NCBI GenBank assembly: GCA_964623885.1
Contig: CAZUVM010000065.1
Coordinates: forward strand, 1 to 25,271
Reading direction: 5' to 3'
Origin: CAZUVM01 sp964623885
GTDB taxonomy: Bacteria > Verrucomicrobiota > Verrucomicrobiia > Limisphaerales > UBA8199
DNA: 25,271 nt
Below, piece after piece: positions 1-7,230 of this stretch. The translations under genes and the position numbers were made by a program. How positions within the stretch are numbered: the stretch's first letter is position 1; every line of letters starts with the position of its first letter. Below the pieces are notes generated by a model that was given only the letters and a program-made list of their open reading frames with translations, made no database searches and had not been told where the DNA came from.

Positions 1-38
1 TTACGAACGCCTTGCGTGCCATAGTTCCGCATTCCGGT

Positions 39-2387
39 TTACGGCTGTTGCTGCAGTTGGCCATCCAAATGGAGAACTTCTCCTCGTTGCACATGGAACT
101 CCGCCACCTTGTCTCCCAAGCGGATTCGGCAGGAATTGCCCAGCAATGATCGGATTTCGGCGCGTCTCAATTTTCCTTCTTTCCAATTCATTGCCACTTC
201 GAATCCGCCGCGGGCGCGCAACCCTTTGACTGAGCCTTCCGGCCAAGCCCTGGGCAGCGCCGGCAAAAGTTCGATTATCTGCGGTTCCAAGATTCCCCTG
301 TCGACCTTATTCTGCGGCCTTTGGACTTCATGACTCTGCAATAACATCTCCGCAATGCCCGCAGTTCCGCCTAAATTGCCGTCGATTTGGAATGGCGGGT
401 GTGCATCGAACAGGTTCGGATAGGTATTTCCGGATAAGGCTTCCACCAGCATTTTATGCGCGTGATCCCCATTCAAAAACCTTGCCCAAAAGTTGATCTT
501 CCAGGCTTTGCTCCAACCGGTTCCGCCGTCGCCGCGAAAAATCAAGGACTGTTTCGCCGCGGCGCAAAGCTCCGGTGTCTCCCGGGGGGTGATTTCCGAA
601 CCGGGATACACTGCCCACAAATGTGAGCAGTGCCGATGCGTGTTCTTGGGATCATCCTTGTCCTCAAGCCATTCCTGGAGTTGACCGTATTTCCCGATTT
701 GGTTCGGGGCAATCTGTTCGCGCAGCACTCGCAATTTGCCAGCGAAATCCTGGTCGATACCCAAGACGCCGGCGGCAGCGGCCGTATTGGCAAATAGATC
801 GCGGATGACTTGATGATCCATGGTCGGTCCCATGACCAGACCGCCTTCCTCTGGCGAATTGGACGGACCGCTGATTAGCCTGCCGGTCGTGGGATCTTTG
901 ACGAGGAAGTCAGAGAAGAATAACGCGGCCTCTTTCATAATCGGATAACCGCGGCGGCTTAGGAATTCGCGATCTCCCGTGAACAGGTAGTGCTCCCAAA
1001 GATGATGGCACAACCAGGCTCCGCCCGTGACCCAGATGCCATGGTTCGACGCATTGATGGGAGCGGTGCCGCGCCAGATATCTGTGTTGTGGTGCAACAC
1101 CCAGCCGCGCGCTCCGTAATGTGCCTGCGCCGTCTTGGCCCCTGTCTTCGAACAATCCTCGATCAAATCGAATAGCGGCTCATGGCACTCACTCAAGCCG
1201 CAAACTTCGGACGGCCAATAATTCATCTCGGTATTGATGTTCACCGTCCATTTGCTGTCCCATGGCGGCTTTAGTTGGTCGTTCCAGAGCCCTTGCAGGT
1301 TAGCTGGTTGACCGCCCGGCCGGCTGCTGGCAATCAGCAGGTATCGGCCAAATTGAAAATACAACTCGGCTAATTGAGGGTCGGCCGTTTGCGCCGCATT
1401 CTTCAAGCGCTGGTCGGTGGGAAACTTGCAGGCATCTGTCGTCCCAAGGTCCAATTCGACGCGACGAAACAATGCCTGGTAATCCGCCTCGTGCGCCGTG
1501 AGCAAGGTCTTGAAATCTTTCGTACAAACGGCTTTGAGAGTGTCTTCGAGGCGTTCGGTAGGATTGCCAGAGATGTCTTTGTAACTAGTGAAGCTCGTCG
1601 CGGCAGCGAGGATCAGCAACACCGAATCGGCCTTATCTACTTTAATTGCGTCCGCCGGCTCGCTCACCGAACCTCCGTTGGCTAGCACTCGAACGCGCGC
1701 TTCGAATTTGAGCCCGCCCTCTTCGACCTCGCCCTTCACTGCCAGTTGGTGCAAACCTGGTATCGCGGATTGGGATGACTTATGAGGGCTATCTACTTTT
1801 ACCGTAAAACTGACCCGCCCAGGCTTATTCGCGCTGAGATTCCAAACAATAACTCCGTCCGGATGGCTCGCAAAAATCTGGCGCAGATGCCTCGCGCCGC
1901 CCGACTCATACGTCACGCTAGCGACAGCGGTTTCCAGGTCCAACTCACGGCGGTAATCGGTGACGTTCGTTGCATCCGGAAACTCAAGCCGCAAATCACC
2001 AAACGGCTGGTACGCCTGCTGGCGAATCGGCACACTCATGAACTCTTTCATGGCCAGCGCTTCGGCTTCCTTTTGTTTCCCGGCGAACAACAGCTCTCGC
2101 AATGCCCCCAGATACTTCACCGCACCTTCATGCTGATACTCATGCGGACTCCCGGTCCAAAGCGTGTCCTCGTTGAACTGGAGATGTTCGTGGGTGGTTC
2201 CACCGTAAAGCATGCCGCCCAGCCGCCCGTTTCCGATCGGGAGCGCCTCCACCCACCTTTCAGCAGGCCGCGTGTACCACAAAGTAAGTGCCGATTCCAA
2301 AGCTCGGGCCCGTCCGAAGACATTCAGGAAAACTATCGAAAAAAGGGCGAGTTTCCCGGCGTGCGCCCACCGGCAGATATGAATCAT
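39..2387 (-). CDS. Exported glycoside hydrolase family 95 (alpha-L-fucosidase type)
   Basis: The 782-residue protein has the GH95 layout: an N-terminal beta-sandwich beginning near residue 36 (LWYTRPAERWVEALPIGNGR), a linker, an (alpha/alpha)6 barrel and a C-terminal beta domain. GH95 enzymes are inverting 1,2-alpha-L-fucosidases; some act on galactosides. Residues matching the catalytic set described for Bifidobacterium AfcA are visible: the NINTEMNYWP segment near residue 381 (paired Asn), the SNSPEE segment near 510 (candidate acid Glu) and QIDGNLGG near 665 (candidate Asp). A hydrophobic N-terminus (about residues 12-30) suggests a signal peptide and a periplasmic or outer location. The start ATG at 2387 has no clear Shine-Dalgarno. 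The gene is divergent from the hydrolase at 2548. It fits a polysaccharide- or glycan-degrading lifestyle. The family is secure; the exact substrate is not. Confidence 0.93.
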   Translation of the reverse strand: MIHICRWAHAGKLALFSIVFLNVFGRARALESALTLWYTRPAERWVEALPIGNGRLGGMLYGGTTHEHLQFNEDTLWTGSPHEYQHEGAVKYLGALRELLFAGKQKEAEALAMKEFMSVPIRQQAYQPFGDLRLEFPDATNVTDYRRELDLETAVASVTYESGGARHLRQIFASHPDGVIVWNLSANKPGRVSFTVKVDSPHKSSQSAIPGLHQLAVKGEVEEGGLKFEARVRVLANGGSVSEPADAIKVDKADSVLLILAAATSFTSYKDISGNPTERLEDTLKAVCTKDFKTLLTAHEADYQALFRRVELDLGTTDACKFPTDQRLKNAAQTADPQLAELYFQFGRYLLIASSRPGGQPANLQGLWNDQLKPPWDSKWTVNINTEMNYWPSEVCGLSECHEPLFDLIEDCSKTGAKTAQAHYGARGWVLHHNTDIWRGTAPINASNHGIWVTGGAWLCHHLWEHYLFTGDREFLSRRGYPIMKEAALFFSDFLVKDPTTGRLISGPSNSPEEGGLVMGPTMDHQVIRDLFANTAAAAGVLGIDQDFAGKLRVLREQIAPNQIGKYGQLQEWLEDKDDPKNTHRHCSHLWAVYPGSEITPRETPELCAAAKQSLIFRGDGGTGWSKAWKINFWARFLNGDHAHKMLVEALSGNTYPNLFDAHPPFQIDGNLGGTAGIAEMLLQSHEVQRPQNKVDRGILEPQIIELLPALPRAWPEGSVKGLRARGGFEVAMNWKEGKLRRAEIRSLLGNSCRIRLGDKVAEFHVQRGEVLHLDGQLQQQP

Positions 2388-2459
2388 AATTCGGCAGGCC
2401 AGAGTTGCGGCAAACCGCCTCTCTGTCTAGTGTTCTCTAATAGCCACACCTTCACAATT

Positions 2460-2499
2460 GATCACGGGTGATCTCCCTCTCCTCCTCGGGAGGAGAGGG
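2460..2499. repeat. Two adjacent hairpins, repeat-type GA/CT-rich element
   Basis: GATCAC-gg-GTGATC (2460-2473) is followed at once by a perfect 11-bp stem with a 3-nt loop (CCCTCTCCTCC-tcg-GGAGGAGAGGG, 2475-2499) and then gtcggggtgagg. This string resembles the CCCTCACCCCGACCCTCTCC-type element often scattered between bacterial genes. It lies between two divergent starts and has no T-run, so it is not an intrinsic terminator. Copies elsewhere in the genome cannot be checked here. Confidence 0.6.
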
Positions 2500-2547
2500 T
2501 CGGGGTGAGGAGGCCGTTGTAAACAAATCTCTGGTACATCATACTTT

Positions 2548-3696
2548 ATGCCGCTCACCATGAAACGCGCGCTTGGCACCTTTTGGCTCCTGCTGTCTAT
2601 AATCCACAACCTCGATGCCGCAGATTATCCTCCTCCCCTAAGCACCAATTATACGATCCAGGATTTCCACTTCGCGTCCGGCGAAGTGTTGCCGAAGCTG
2701 CGCATACATTACCGAACTCTCGGCCGGCCCCAGCGCGATAGCCAGGGAATCGTCCGCAATGCTGTCCTGATCCTGCATGGCACGACCGGCAGCGGCGGAC
2801 AATTCATCCGGCCTGATTTCGCCGGCCAGTTGTTCGGCAAAGGCCAACTCCTCGACGCCGAGCGGTACTATCTCATTCTTCCTGACGGCATCGGCCATGG
2901 CCTATCCAGCAAGCCCAGCGACGGTTTGCATGCGCATTTTCCACGATACGGGTACAGCGACATGATCGCCGCGCAATACCAATTGTTGACTCAAGGATTG
3001 GGAGTGAATCACCTGCGGCTGGTGATGGGCACTTCGATGGGCGGAATGCACACCTGGCTTTGGGGCGAAACCTACCCGGATTTCATGGATGCCCTGCTCC
3101 CGCTGGCCAGCCTGCCGACTCAAATCTCGGGACGCAACCGCGTCTGGCGGCGCATGATCATTGACGCTATCCGCGCCGATCCTTCATGGCATGATGGCGA
3201 GTACCAGACTCAACCTGACGAGCTGCGGGTCGCCCTGGAGATTCTTTATTTCATGGGCAACAATCCTGTCCAGCGCCAGAAGGAGGCGCCGACGCTCAGC
3301 GCCGCAGATGAACGCCTCGATGCTTCGGTCGCTTCCGGCTTGAAGTCACACGACGCCAACGACGTTCTGTACGCGCTTGAAGCCTCTCGTGACTACGATC
3401 CCGGTCCGCGCCTGGAACAGATTCGCGCGCCGTTGCTGGCCATCAATTTCGCCGATGATCTGATTAACCCGCCGGAATTGGGAATCCTGGACAACGAGAT
3501 TAAGCGCGTGCCGCAAGGCCGGGCTGTGATCATCCCAATGAGCGACCGCACGCGGGGACATGGAACGCATACTCTGGCAGCCATTTGGAAGGAGTACCTG
3601 CGCCAATTCCTGCAAGAAACCCGAAGCGGTGGATCGATCTCTGAGGTTGGCCAGGAAGCACACTCCGCCCTGCACAGCCCAAAAGCCGGCCGCTAG
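2548..3696 (+). CDS. Exported alpha/beta hydrolase, MetX (homoserine O-acetyltransferase-like) superfamily
   Basis: The 382-residue protein has an alpha/beta-hydrolase fold. Visible elements are the oxyanion-side strand VLILHGTTGSGGQF, the nucleophile elbow GTSMGGMHTW (Ser near residue 163), an acid in INFADDLINPPE (Asp near 302) and the catalytic His in RGHGTHTL (near 338-341). Overall similarity is to the MetX group, but it has a hydrophobic signal-like N-terminus (KRALGTFWLLLSIIHNL) and no methionine genes nearby. It is therefore more likely an exported esterase or acyl hydrolase than a biosynthetic acetyltransferase. Two starts are possible: ATG 2548 or ATG 2560 (MKRAL). The second gives a cleaner signal peptide. 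A weak promoter match (TTGTAA 2517-2522, CATACT 2540-2545, 17-nt spacer) would also favour 2560. Family call firm, substrate unknown. Confidence 0.83.
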   Translation: MPLTMKRALGTFWLLLSIIHNLDAADYPPPLSTNYTIQDFHFASGEVLPKLRIHYRTLGRPQRDSQGIVRNAVLILHGTTGSGGQFIRPDFAGQLFGKGQLLDAERYYLILPDGIGHGLSSKPSDGLHAHFPRYGYSDMIAAQYQLLTQGLGVNHLRLVMGTSMGGMHTWLWGETYPDFMDALLPLASLPTQISGRNRVWRRMIIDAIRADPSWHDGEYQTQPDELRVALEILYFMGNNPVQRQKEAPTLSAADERLDASVASGLKSHDANDVLYALEASRDYDPGPRLEQIRAPLLAINFADDLINPPELGILDNEIKRVPQGRAVIIPMSDRTRGHGTHTLAAIWKEYLRQFLQETRSGGSISEVGQEAHSALHSPKAGR

Positions 3697-3985
3697 CCGA
3701 ATATATCTCTGCGGACTGAGCCGCTTGTCGCGTAGCGCAGATTTTCAATCTGCTGTCCGAAGGTGTAGCGCAGAGTTGCACTCTGCTGTATCGCAGGTTT
3801 CCAACCTGCTGACGCTCCGGTCCAGCCGCGCGACCTTGCAATACGGTGGCGTGCCCAGCAGTCGTGTGCCGATTGCAAATCGGCGATACAGTCCCGATGC
3901 GGAATCGGGATGCTCCGCGCTCCTGAAAATCTGCGCTACCCCTTCGGCGCTCCGCTTTGGTATGAAATATTCGCGCTAGGCCCGT
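3697..3985. repeat. Cluster of short self-complementary repeats (intergenic)
   Basis: No gene is supported here. Palindromic units with 7-bp arms and short loops occur in series: GCAGATT-ttc-AATCTGC (3737-3753), GCAGAGT-tgc-ACTCTGC (3770-3786), GCAGGTT-tcc-AACCTGC (3793-3809), GCCGATT-gca-AATCGGC (3868-3884) and TCCCGAT-gcgga-ATCGGGA (3892-3910). The arms differ from unit to unit but always remain complementary. The cluster is bounded by an inverted 15-bp repeat: GTAGCGCAGATTTTC at 3732-3746 and its exact reverse complement at 3925-3939. There is no T-tract after the units, so they are not terminators. Confidence 0.8.
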
Positions 3986-3994
3986 CCAGCAGAA

Positions 3995-4023
3995 TTAACT
4001 TCCATTAAGTTAGCCATTAAAAT
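3995..4023 (+). promoter_or_regulatory. Candidate feo promoter with overlapping inverted-repeat operator
   Basis: In an AT-rich stretch upstream of feoA1, TTAACT (3995-4000) and TAAAAT (4018-4023) are separated by 17 nt, a fair sigma70-type match (4/6 and 5/6). The inverted repeat TAACTT-ccatt-AAGTTA (3996-4012) overlaps the -35 box and spacer, where a repressor would act. The segment TTAAGTTAGCC (4005-4015) also resembles half of a DtxR/IdeR-type iron box. This suggests iron-dependent repression, but it rests on motif reading only. Confidence 0.4.
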
Positions 4024-4094
4024 TAGGGTTATTATTAGAAACGACTCAAATCGCCTCTTGCAACTAAGTCTCAATTGGCCTATGGTCTCATGCG

Positions 4095-4394
4095 GTGAAA
4101 CGCAAACCCGTGCCGACATGCTTCGTAATTGAAGGCCAGTGCGCCGGGCCCGAGGTCTGCCCCTTGAGCCGCGTGCGCGAGGGCACCACCGTTTGCATTA
4201 AGCAGCTTTCTACTGCTCCCGAAATGACCGACCGGCTGCGCGAGCTCGGTTTCTGCGAAGAACAACAAATCAAGCTCCTCGCACGTCAATCCAGCTATAT
4301 TTGCCAGGTCTGCAATGCCCGCTTGGGCATCAGCCAGGAGCTGGCCGATTCTATCCTGGTCCAGGCGCTCCCGGCCGAAGCCGCAACCGCCTGA
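4095..4394 (+). CDS. feoA: FeoA-domain protein with cysteine-rich N-terminus
   Basis: This 99-residue protein has an SH3-like FeoA core (about residues 24-92): PLSRVREGTTVCIKQL, then the hallmark MTDRLRELGFCEEQQIKLL. FeoA proteins are small cytoplasmic partners of the FeoB ferrous iron transporter. The unusual feature is seven cysteines: C9, C16 and C22 in an N-terminal extension, C34 and C54 in the core, and a CxxC pair C70/C73 (YICQVCNARLGIS). This suggests metal, Fe-S or redox binding, which is inference. The start is GTG 4095, with no clear Shine-Dalgarno; the ATG at 4090 is in another frame and hits a stop after two codons. The stop is 3 nt before the second feoA, so the genes are almost certainly cotranscribed. 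Confidence 0.88.
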   Translation: MKRKPVPTCFVIEGQCAGPEVCPLSRVREGTTVCIKQLSTAPEMTDRLRELGFCEEQQIKLLARQSSYICQVCNARLGISQELADSILVQALPAEAATA

Positions 4395-4397
4395 GAC

Positions 4398-4637
4398 ATG
4401 CCCGCCGTTCTCCAGCCACTGACCGCGGTTGCCGCGGGTCAAACCGCCACGGTAGCAGAGATCAAAGTCGCTCCCGAAAGCCGCCCACGCCTGATGGAGA
4501 TGGGCTTGCTCGTTGGCACAGCCGTCGAGTTGGTTCGATTTGCCCCGCTGGGTGACCCGGTTGAGATCAAAGTCCGCGGGTACAACCTTACGCTGCGCAA
4601 ACACGAAGCGGAACAAATCTTCGTCCGGCCAAACTAA
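4398..4637 (+). CDS. feoA: FeoA ferrous iron transport accessory protein
   Basis: This 79-residue protein is a near-minimal canonical FeoA of normal length. It reads LTAVAAGQTATVAEI, then RPRLMEMGLLVGTAVELV, then GDPVEIKVRGYNLTLRKHEAEQIFV, which covers the five strands of the SH3-like fold. It has no cysteines, in contrast to the FeoA just upstream. FeoA supports FeoB-mediated Fe2+ import from the cytoplasmic side. The gene starts 3 nt after the first feoA and ends 15 nt before feoB, so it is the middle gene of a feoA-feoA-feoB operon. Paired FeoA genes or domains are known in other bacteria; how the two divide the work here is not visible. Confidence 0.92.
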   Translation: MPAVLQPLTAVAAGQTATVAEIKVAPESRPRLMEMGLLVGTAVELVRFAPLGDPVEIKVRGYNLTLRKHEAEQIFVRPN

Positions 4638-4652
4638 ACCCGCAGCCGTGGC

Positions 4653-6989
4653 ATGAGTTCCGGCCCTCCCAGTGCCCCGCGGCAACCGTTGTTGACCACG
4701 GCGGCTGTTTCGACTGAGCGGTCGCCGACCGGCCCTCCCGGCGGTCCGGCCAAATCCAGCAGCCAAAAGCTTGCCCCACCGCAGTATGTTGTCCTGACCG
4801 GAAACCCTAACTGCGGGAAGACGACGCTATTCAACGCACTCACGGGTCTGCGCGCCAAAGTCGGTAACTACGCCGGTGTCACAGTCGAACGCAAAGAGGG
4901 CCGGCTGCTGGGTACCGCTGCAGAATTCAACGTTCGCGTTCTGGATTTACCCGGCACCTACAGTCTCAGTCCGCAATCGCTCGACGAGCAGATCTCCCGG
5001 GATGTCTTGCTCCATCGCCTGTCTGAGCTTCCAGCGCCCTCTCTGATTGTAGTGGTCGTAGACGGTTCGAACCTTCAGCGCAATCTCTACTACGCCACCC
5101 AGGTCGTCGAGTTGGGTTATCCGACGATTATCGCATTGAACATGATCGACGTGGCGCAAAGCAATGGACAACAGATCGACGCCGAGAAGCTGGCTGATGC
5201 GCTGGGCGTGCCGGTGTTGCCCGTGATTGCCAGCGAGAACGAGGGTATCCCCGCATTACGTGACAGGATACTGACTGCGCTCAAGTCTGCTAACCCGGCC
5301 TCCTCTGTTCGCTTCTGCGAACTGCCCGCTCCGATGGCACAGGAGGTCGATGCTCTTGCGGAGTTGCTGGGTCAGACTTTTCAAGAACGACGCACCCAAG
5401 CGTCGGCGGAGGCGCTTCTCATCCTTGGCAGTGAAAAAGCGCTCGCCTCGAGCGCTAACCATTATCCACCGGCAATCCAGAACTCGGTGCTTGCTGCCCG
5501 GCAACGCATGGATGCCGCCGGCATAGACTGGCGAGGCGCGGCCATCGAGGGCCGCTATACCAGCGTTGCCGCCTTGCAGCGGGCTGTAACCACCGAAACC
5601 GCGCCGCCCGGCGAAACTTTCAGCGATAAACTCGATCGCGTGCTCACGCACAAGATCTGGGGCACGCTCATCTTTGTCGCAGTTATGGCGCTGATGTTTC
5701 AAAGCATCTTCACATTCGCCAAGATCCCTATGGAGGCGCTCCAGTCCGGGGTGGATGCGCTCGGCAATTTCGTTGGTCGACTGATTCCGCCCGGCGACCT
5801 CAACAGCCTGCTGGTTAGCGGCGTCATCGCCGGGGTCGGCGCCGTCATTGTTTTCCTTCCGCAGATTCTCCTGCTGTTCCTGTTCATTGGTTTCCTGGAA
5901 GACACAGGTTATATGGCGCGCGCTGCCTTTCTGATGGATCGGCTCATGAGCAAAGTGGGCCTTCACGGAAAAAGCTTCATTCCCATGCTCAGTTCGTTCG
6001 CGTGCGCTATTCCCGGGATTATGGCCACGCGCACGATCGAAACACCCAAGGATCGGCTCGTTACCATCCTGGTCTCACCGTTGATGAGCTGTTCGGCGCG
6101 TCTGCCCGTTTATACGCTGTTGATTGGCGCGTGCATTCCGAATGTCACGGTGCTCGGGTTCCTCAAGCTCAGCGCCCTGACCATGCTTTGCATGTATCTA
6201 CTTGGCATCACGGTCGCACTGCTAATGGCGTGGCTCTTTAAAAGGACCTTGCTCAAAGGCGAGGCGCCTTTGTTGATCATGGAGTTGCCTCCCTATAAGC
6301 GCCCACTCCTGCGCGTAGTCCTGCGCCATATGTGGGACCGTTCCAAACTGTTCCTCCGCCGCGCCGGCACCGTCATCCTCGGCATTAATATTCTGCTTTG
6401 GTTCCTGGCGACGTACCCGCGCACGGACACGCGAGAATTCGAAGCCAAACGCGCCGCTATCCTGGCTCCTGCGACGGCTGCCCCGGCCACCACGGCTTCG
6501 CCTCTCAGCCAGGAACAACAAACCCGCCTCGCCGCGCTCGACAATGAGGAAGCCGGCGCCCGGTTGCGCCACAGCTTTGCGGGAATGCTCGGTCGCGCGA
6601 TTGAGCCAATCATCGCACCCCTGGGTTTTGATTGGAAAATGGGCATCGGGATCGTTTCCTCTTTCGCCGCGCGCGAGGTGTTCGTCAGTACAATGGCGAC
6701 TGTTTACGGTGTCGAATACACTCGCAGCCAGTCGAGCATGCGAAGTCTCGCCGCCACGCTGCAATCACAGACGCGGCCCGATGGCACTCCGATTTATACC
6801 GCCCTGACCGGCCTCACTTTGATGGTCTTCTATGTGTTCGCGCTTCAATGCGTCAGCACGGTGGCCGTAGTCCGACGTGAAACCAATTCCTGGAAATGGC
6901 CGCTGTTCCAATGGGTTTATATGGGGCTGCTCGCCTGGTCCCTGGCATTTCTAACCTTCCGACTTGGCCATCTGCTCGGCTGGGGCTAA
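4653..6989 (+). CDS. feoB: FeoB ferrous iron transporter (GTPase-permease)
   Basis: The 778-residue inner-membrane Fe2+ importer has an N-terminal G domain. Visible motifs are G1 GNPNCGKT (residues 50-57), G2 YAGVTVE, G3 DLPGTYSL and G4 NMID, then a GDI-like helical spacer. Two Gate-type membrane repeats follow from about residue 330, with the conserved cysteine motif ACAIPGIMATRTIE and the downstream SPLMSCSARLPVY. The second half ends in SSFAAREVFVSTMATVYG and a final transmembrane pair. Two oddities are a 42-residue Pro/Ser/Thr-rich extension before the G domain and an Ala/Thr/Pro-rich insert between transmembrane segments (about residues 600-625). The start ATG 4653 lies 15 nt after feoA2; no strong Shine-Dalgarno is seen. 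A long antisense reading frame inside it is only a shadow of the coding bias. Confidence 0.97.
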   Translation: MSSGPPSAPRQPLLTTAAVSTERSPTGPPGGPAKSSSQKLAPPQYVVLTGNPNCGKTTLFNALTGLRAKVGNYAGVTVERKEGRLLGTAAEFNVRVLDLPGTYSLSPQSLDEQISRDVLLHRLSELPAPSLIVVVVDGSNLQRNLYYATQVVELGYPTIIALNMIDVAQSNGQQIDAEKLADALGVPVLPVIASENEGIPALRDRILTALKSANPASSVRFCELPAPMAQEVDALAELLGQTFQERRTQASAEALLILGSEKALASSANHYPPAIQNSVLAARQRMDAAGIDWRGAAIEGRYTSVAALQRAVTTETAPPGETFSDKLDRVLTHKIWGTLIFVAVMALMFQSIFTFAKIPMEALQSGVDALGNFVGRLIPPGDLNSLLVSGVIAGVGAVIVFLPQILLLFLFIGFLEDTGYMARAAFLMDRLMSKVGLHGKSFIPMLSSFACAIPGIMATRTIETPKDRLVTILVSPLMSCSARLPVYTLLIGACIPNVTVLGFLKLSALTMLCMYLLGITVALLMAWLFKRTLLKGEAPLLIMELPPYKRPLLRVVLRHMWDRSKLFLRRAGTVILGINILLWFLATYPRTDTREFEAKRAAILAPATAAPATTASPLSQEQQTRLAALDNEEAGARLRHSFAGMLGRAIEPIIAPLGFDWKMGIGIVSSFAAREVFVSTMATVYGVEYTRSQSSMRSLAATLQSQTRPDGTPIYTALTGLTLMVFYVFALQCVSTVAVVRRETNSWKWPLFQWVYMGLLAWSLAFLTFRLGHLLGWG

Positions 6990-6999
6990 TTCCGCGCAC

Positions 7000-7076
7000 T
7001 CTCGTCCTCTTCCTCGTTCTCCTCCTCTTCCTCGTTCTCGTTCTCGTTCTCGTCCTCGTCCTCTTCCTCTTCCTCC
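7000..7076. repeat. CTCGTT/CTCGTC/TTCCTC degenerate hexamer tract
   Basis: Just after feoB, 77 nt consist almost entirely of degenerate hexamers on a CTC-plus-three pattern (ctcgtt, ctcgtc, ctcctc, ttcctc), strictly pyrimidine apart from the G residues. On the reverse strand they would read Arg-Thr/Arg-Lys repeats or, in another frame, Glu/Asp/Asn repeats. No start, Shine-Dalgarno or flanking domain supports a protein. It looks like a simple-sequence array that expanded by slippage. Confidence 0.75.
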
Positions 7077-7114
7077 ATGAGCTCACCGGCATCGCCTTTG
7101 GTTGCGGCTCTACG

Positions 7115-7136
7115 CTCTCTGCGTTCTTTGTGGTTG
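7115..7136. repeat. Short dispersed-type motif CTCTCTGCGTTCTTTGTGG, copy 1
   Basis: The sequence ctctctgcgttctttgtggttg between feoB and the pilin-like gene resembles a second stretch at 8040-8062 (ctctctgccctttgtgctctgcg). Both lie between genes. They belong to the CTCTGCG/CTTTGTGG simple-motif type seen between genes in many bacterial genomes. Its function is unknown. Confidence 0.4.
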
Positions 7137-7230
7137 TGGTGCCTTTTCTTGTAACACACTCAACAACAACGCGATAATGTGCTTGCTTTGTGTCAAGGAG
7201 AAAAGCTATAGTTTATGCAGCAAATAAGCC

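Noticed and set aside
1..38. End of another minus-strand gene at the left edge
   Set aside because: The only open frame reaching position 1 overlaps the GH95 gene in another frame and shows no motif.
3732..3939. CRISPR array
   Set aside because: The units differ in sequence, spacing is irregular (33, 23, about 75 and 24 nt), and no spacers or cas genes are present.
3560..3979. 139-residue plus-strand frame across the hydrolase end and the repeat cluster
   Set aside because: Half is a shadow of the hydrolase and the rest is translated palindromic repeats.
5256..5966. 236-residue minus-strand frame inside feoB, and the 300-residue frame at 11319-12221 inside the DUF2723 gene
   Set aside because: Antisense shadows of clear coding regions, with no recognisable motifs and no start context.
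6853..7092. Minus-strand frame with Arg-Thr/Arg-Lys repeats downstream of feoB
   Set aside because: It is the translation of a simple hexamer repeat and overlaps feoB; there is no domain or Shine-Dalgarno.
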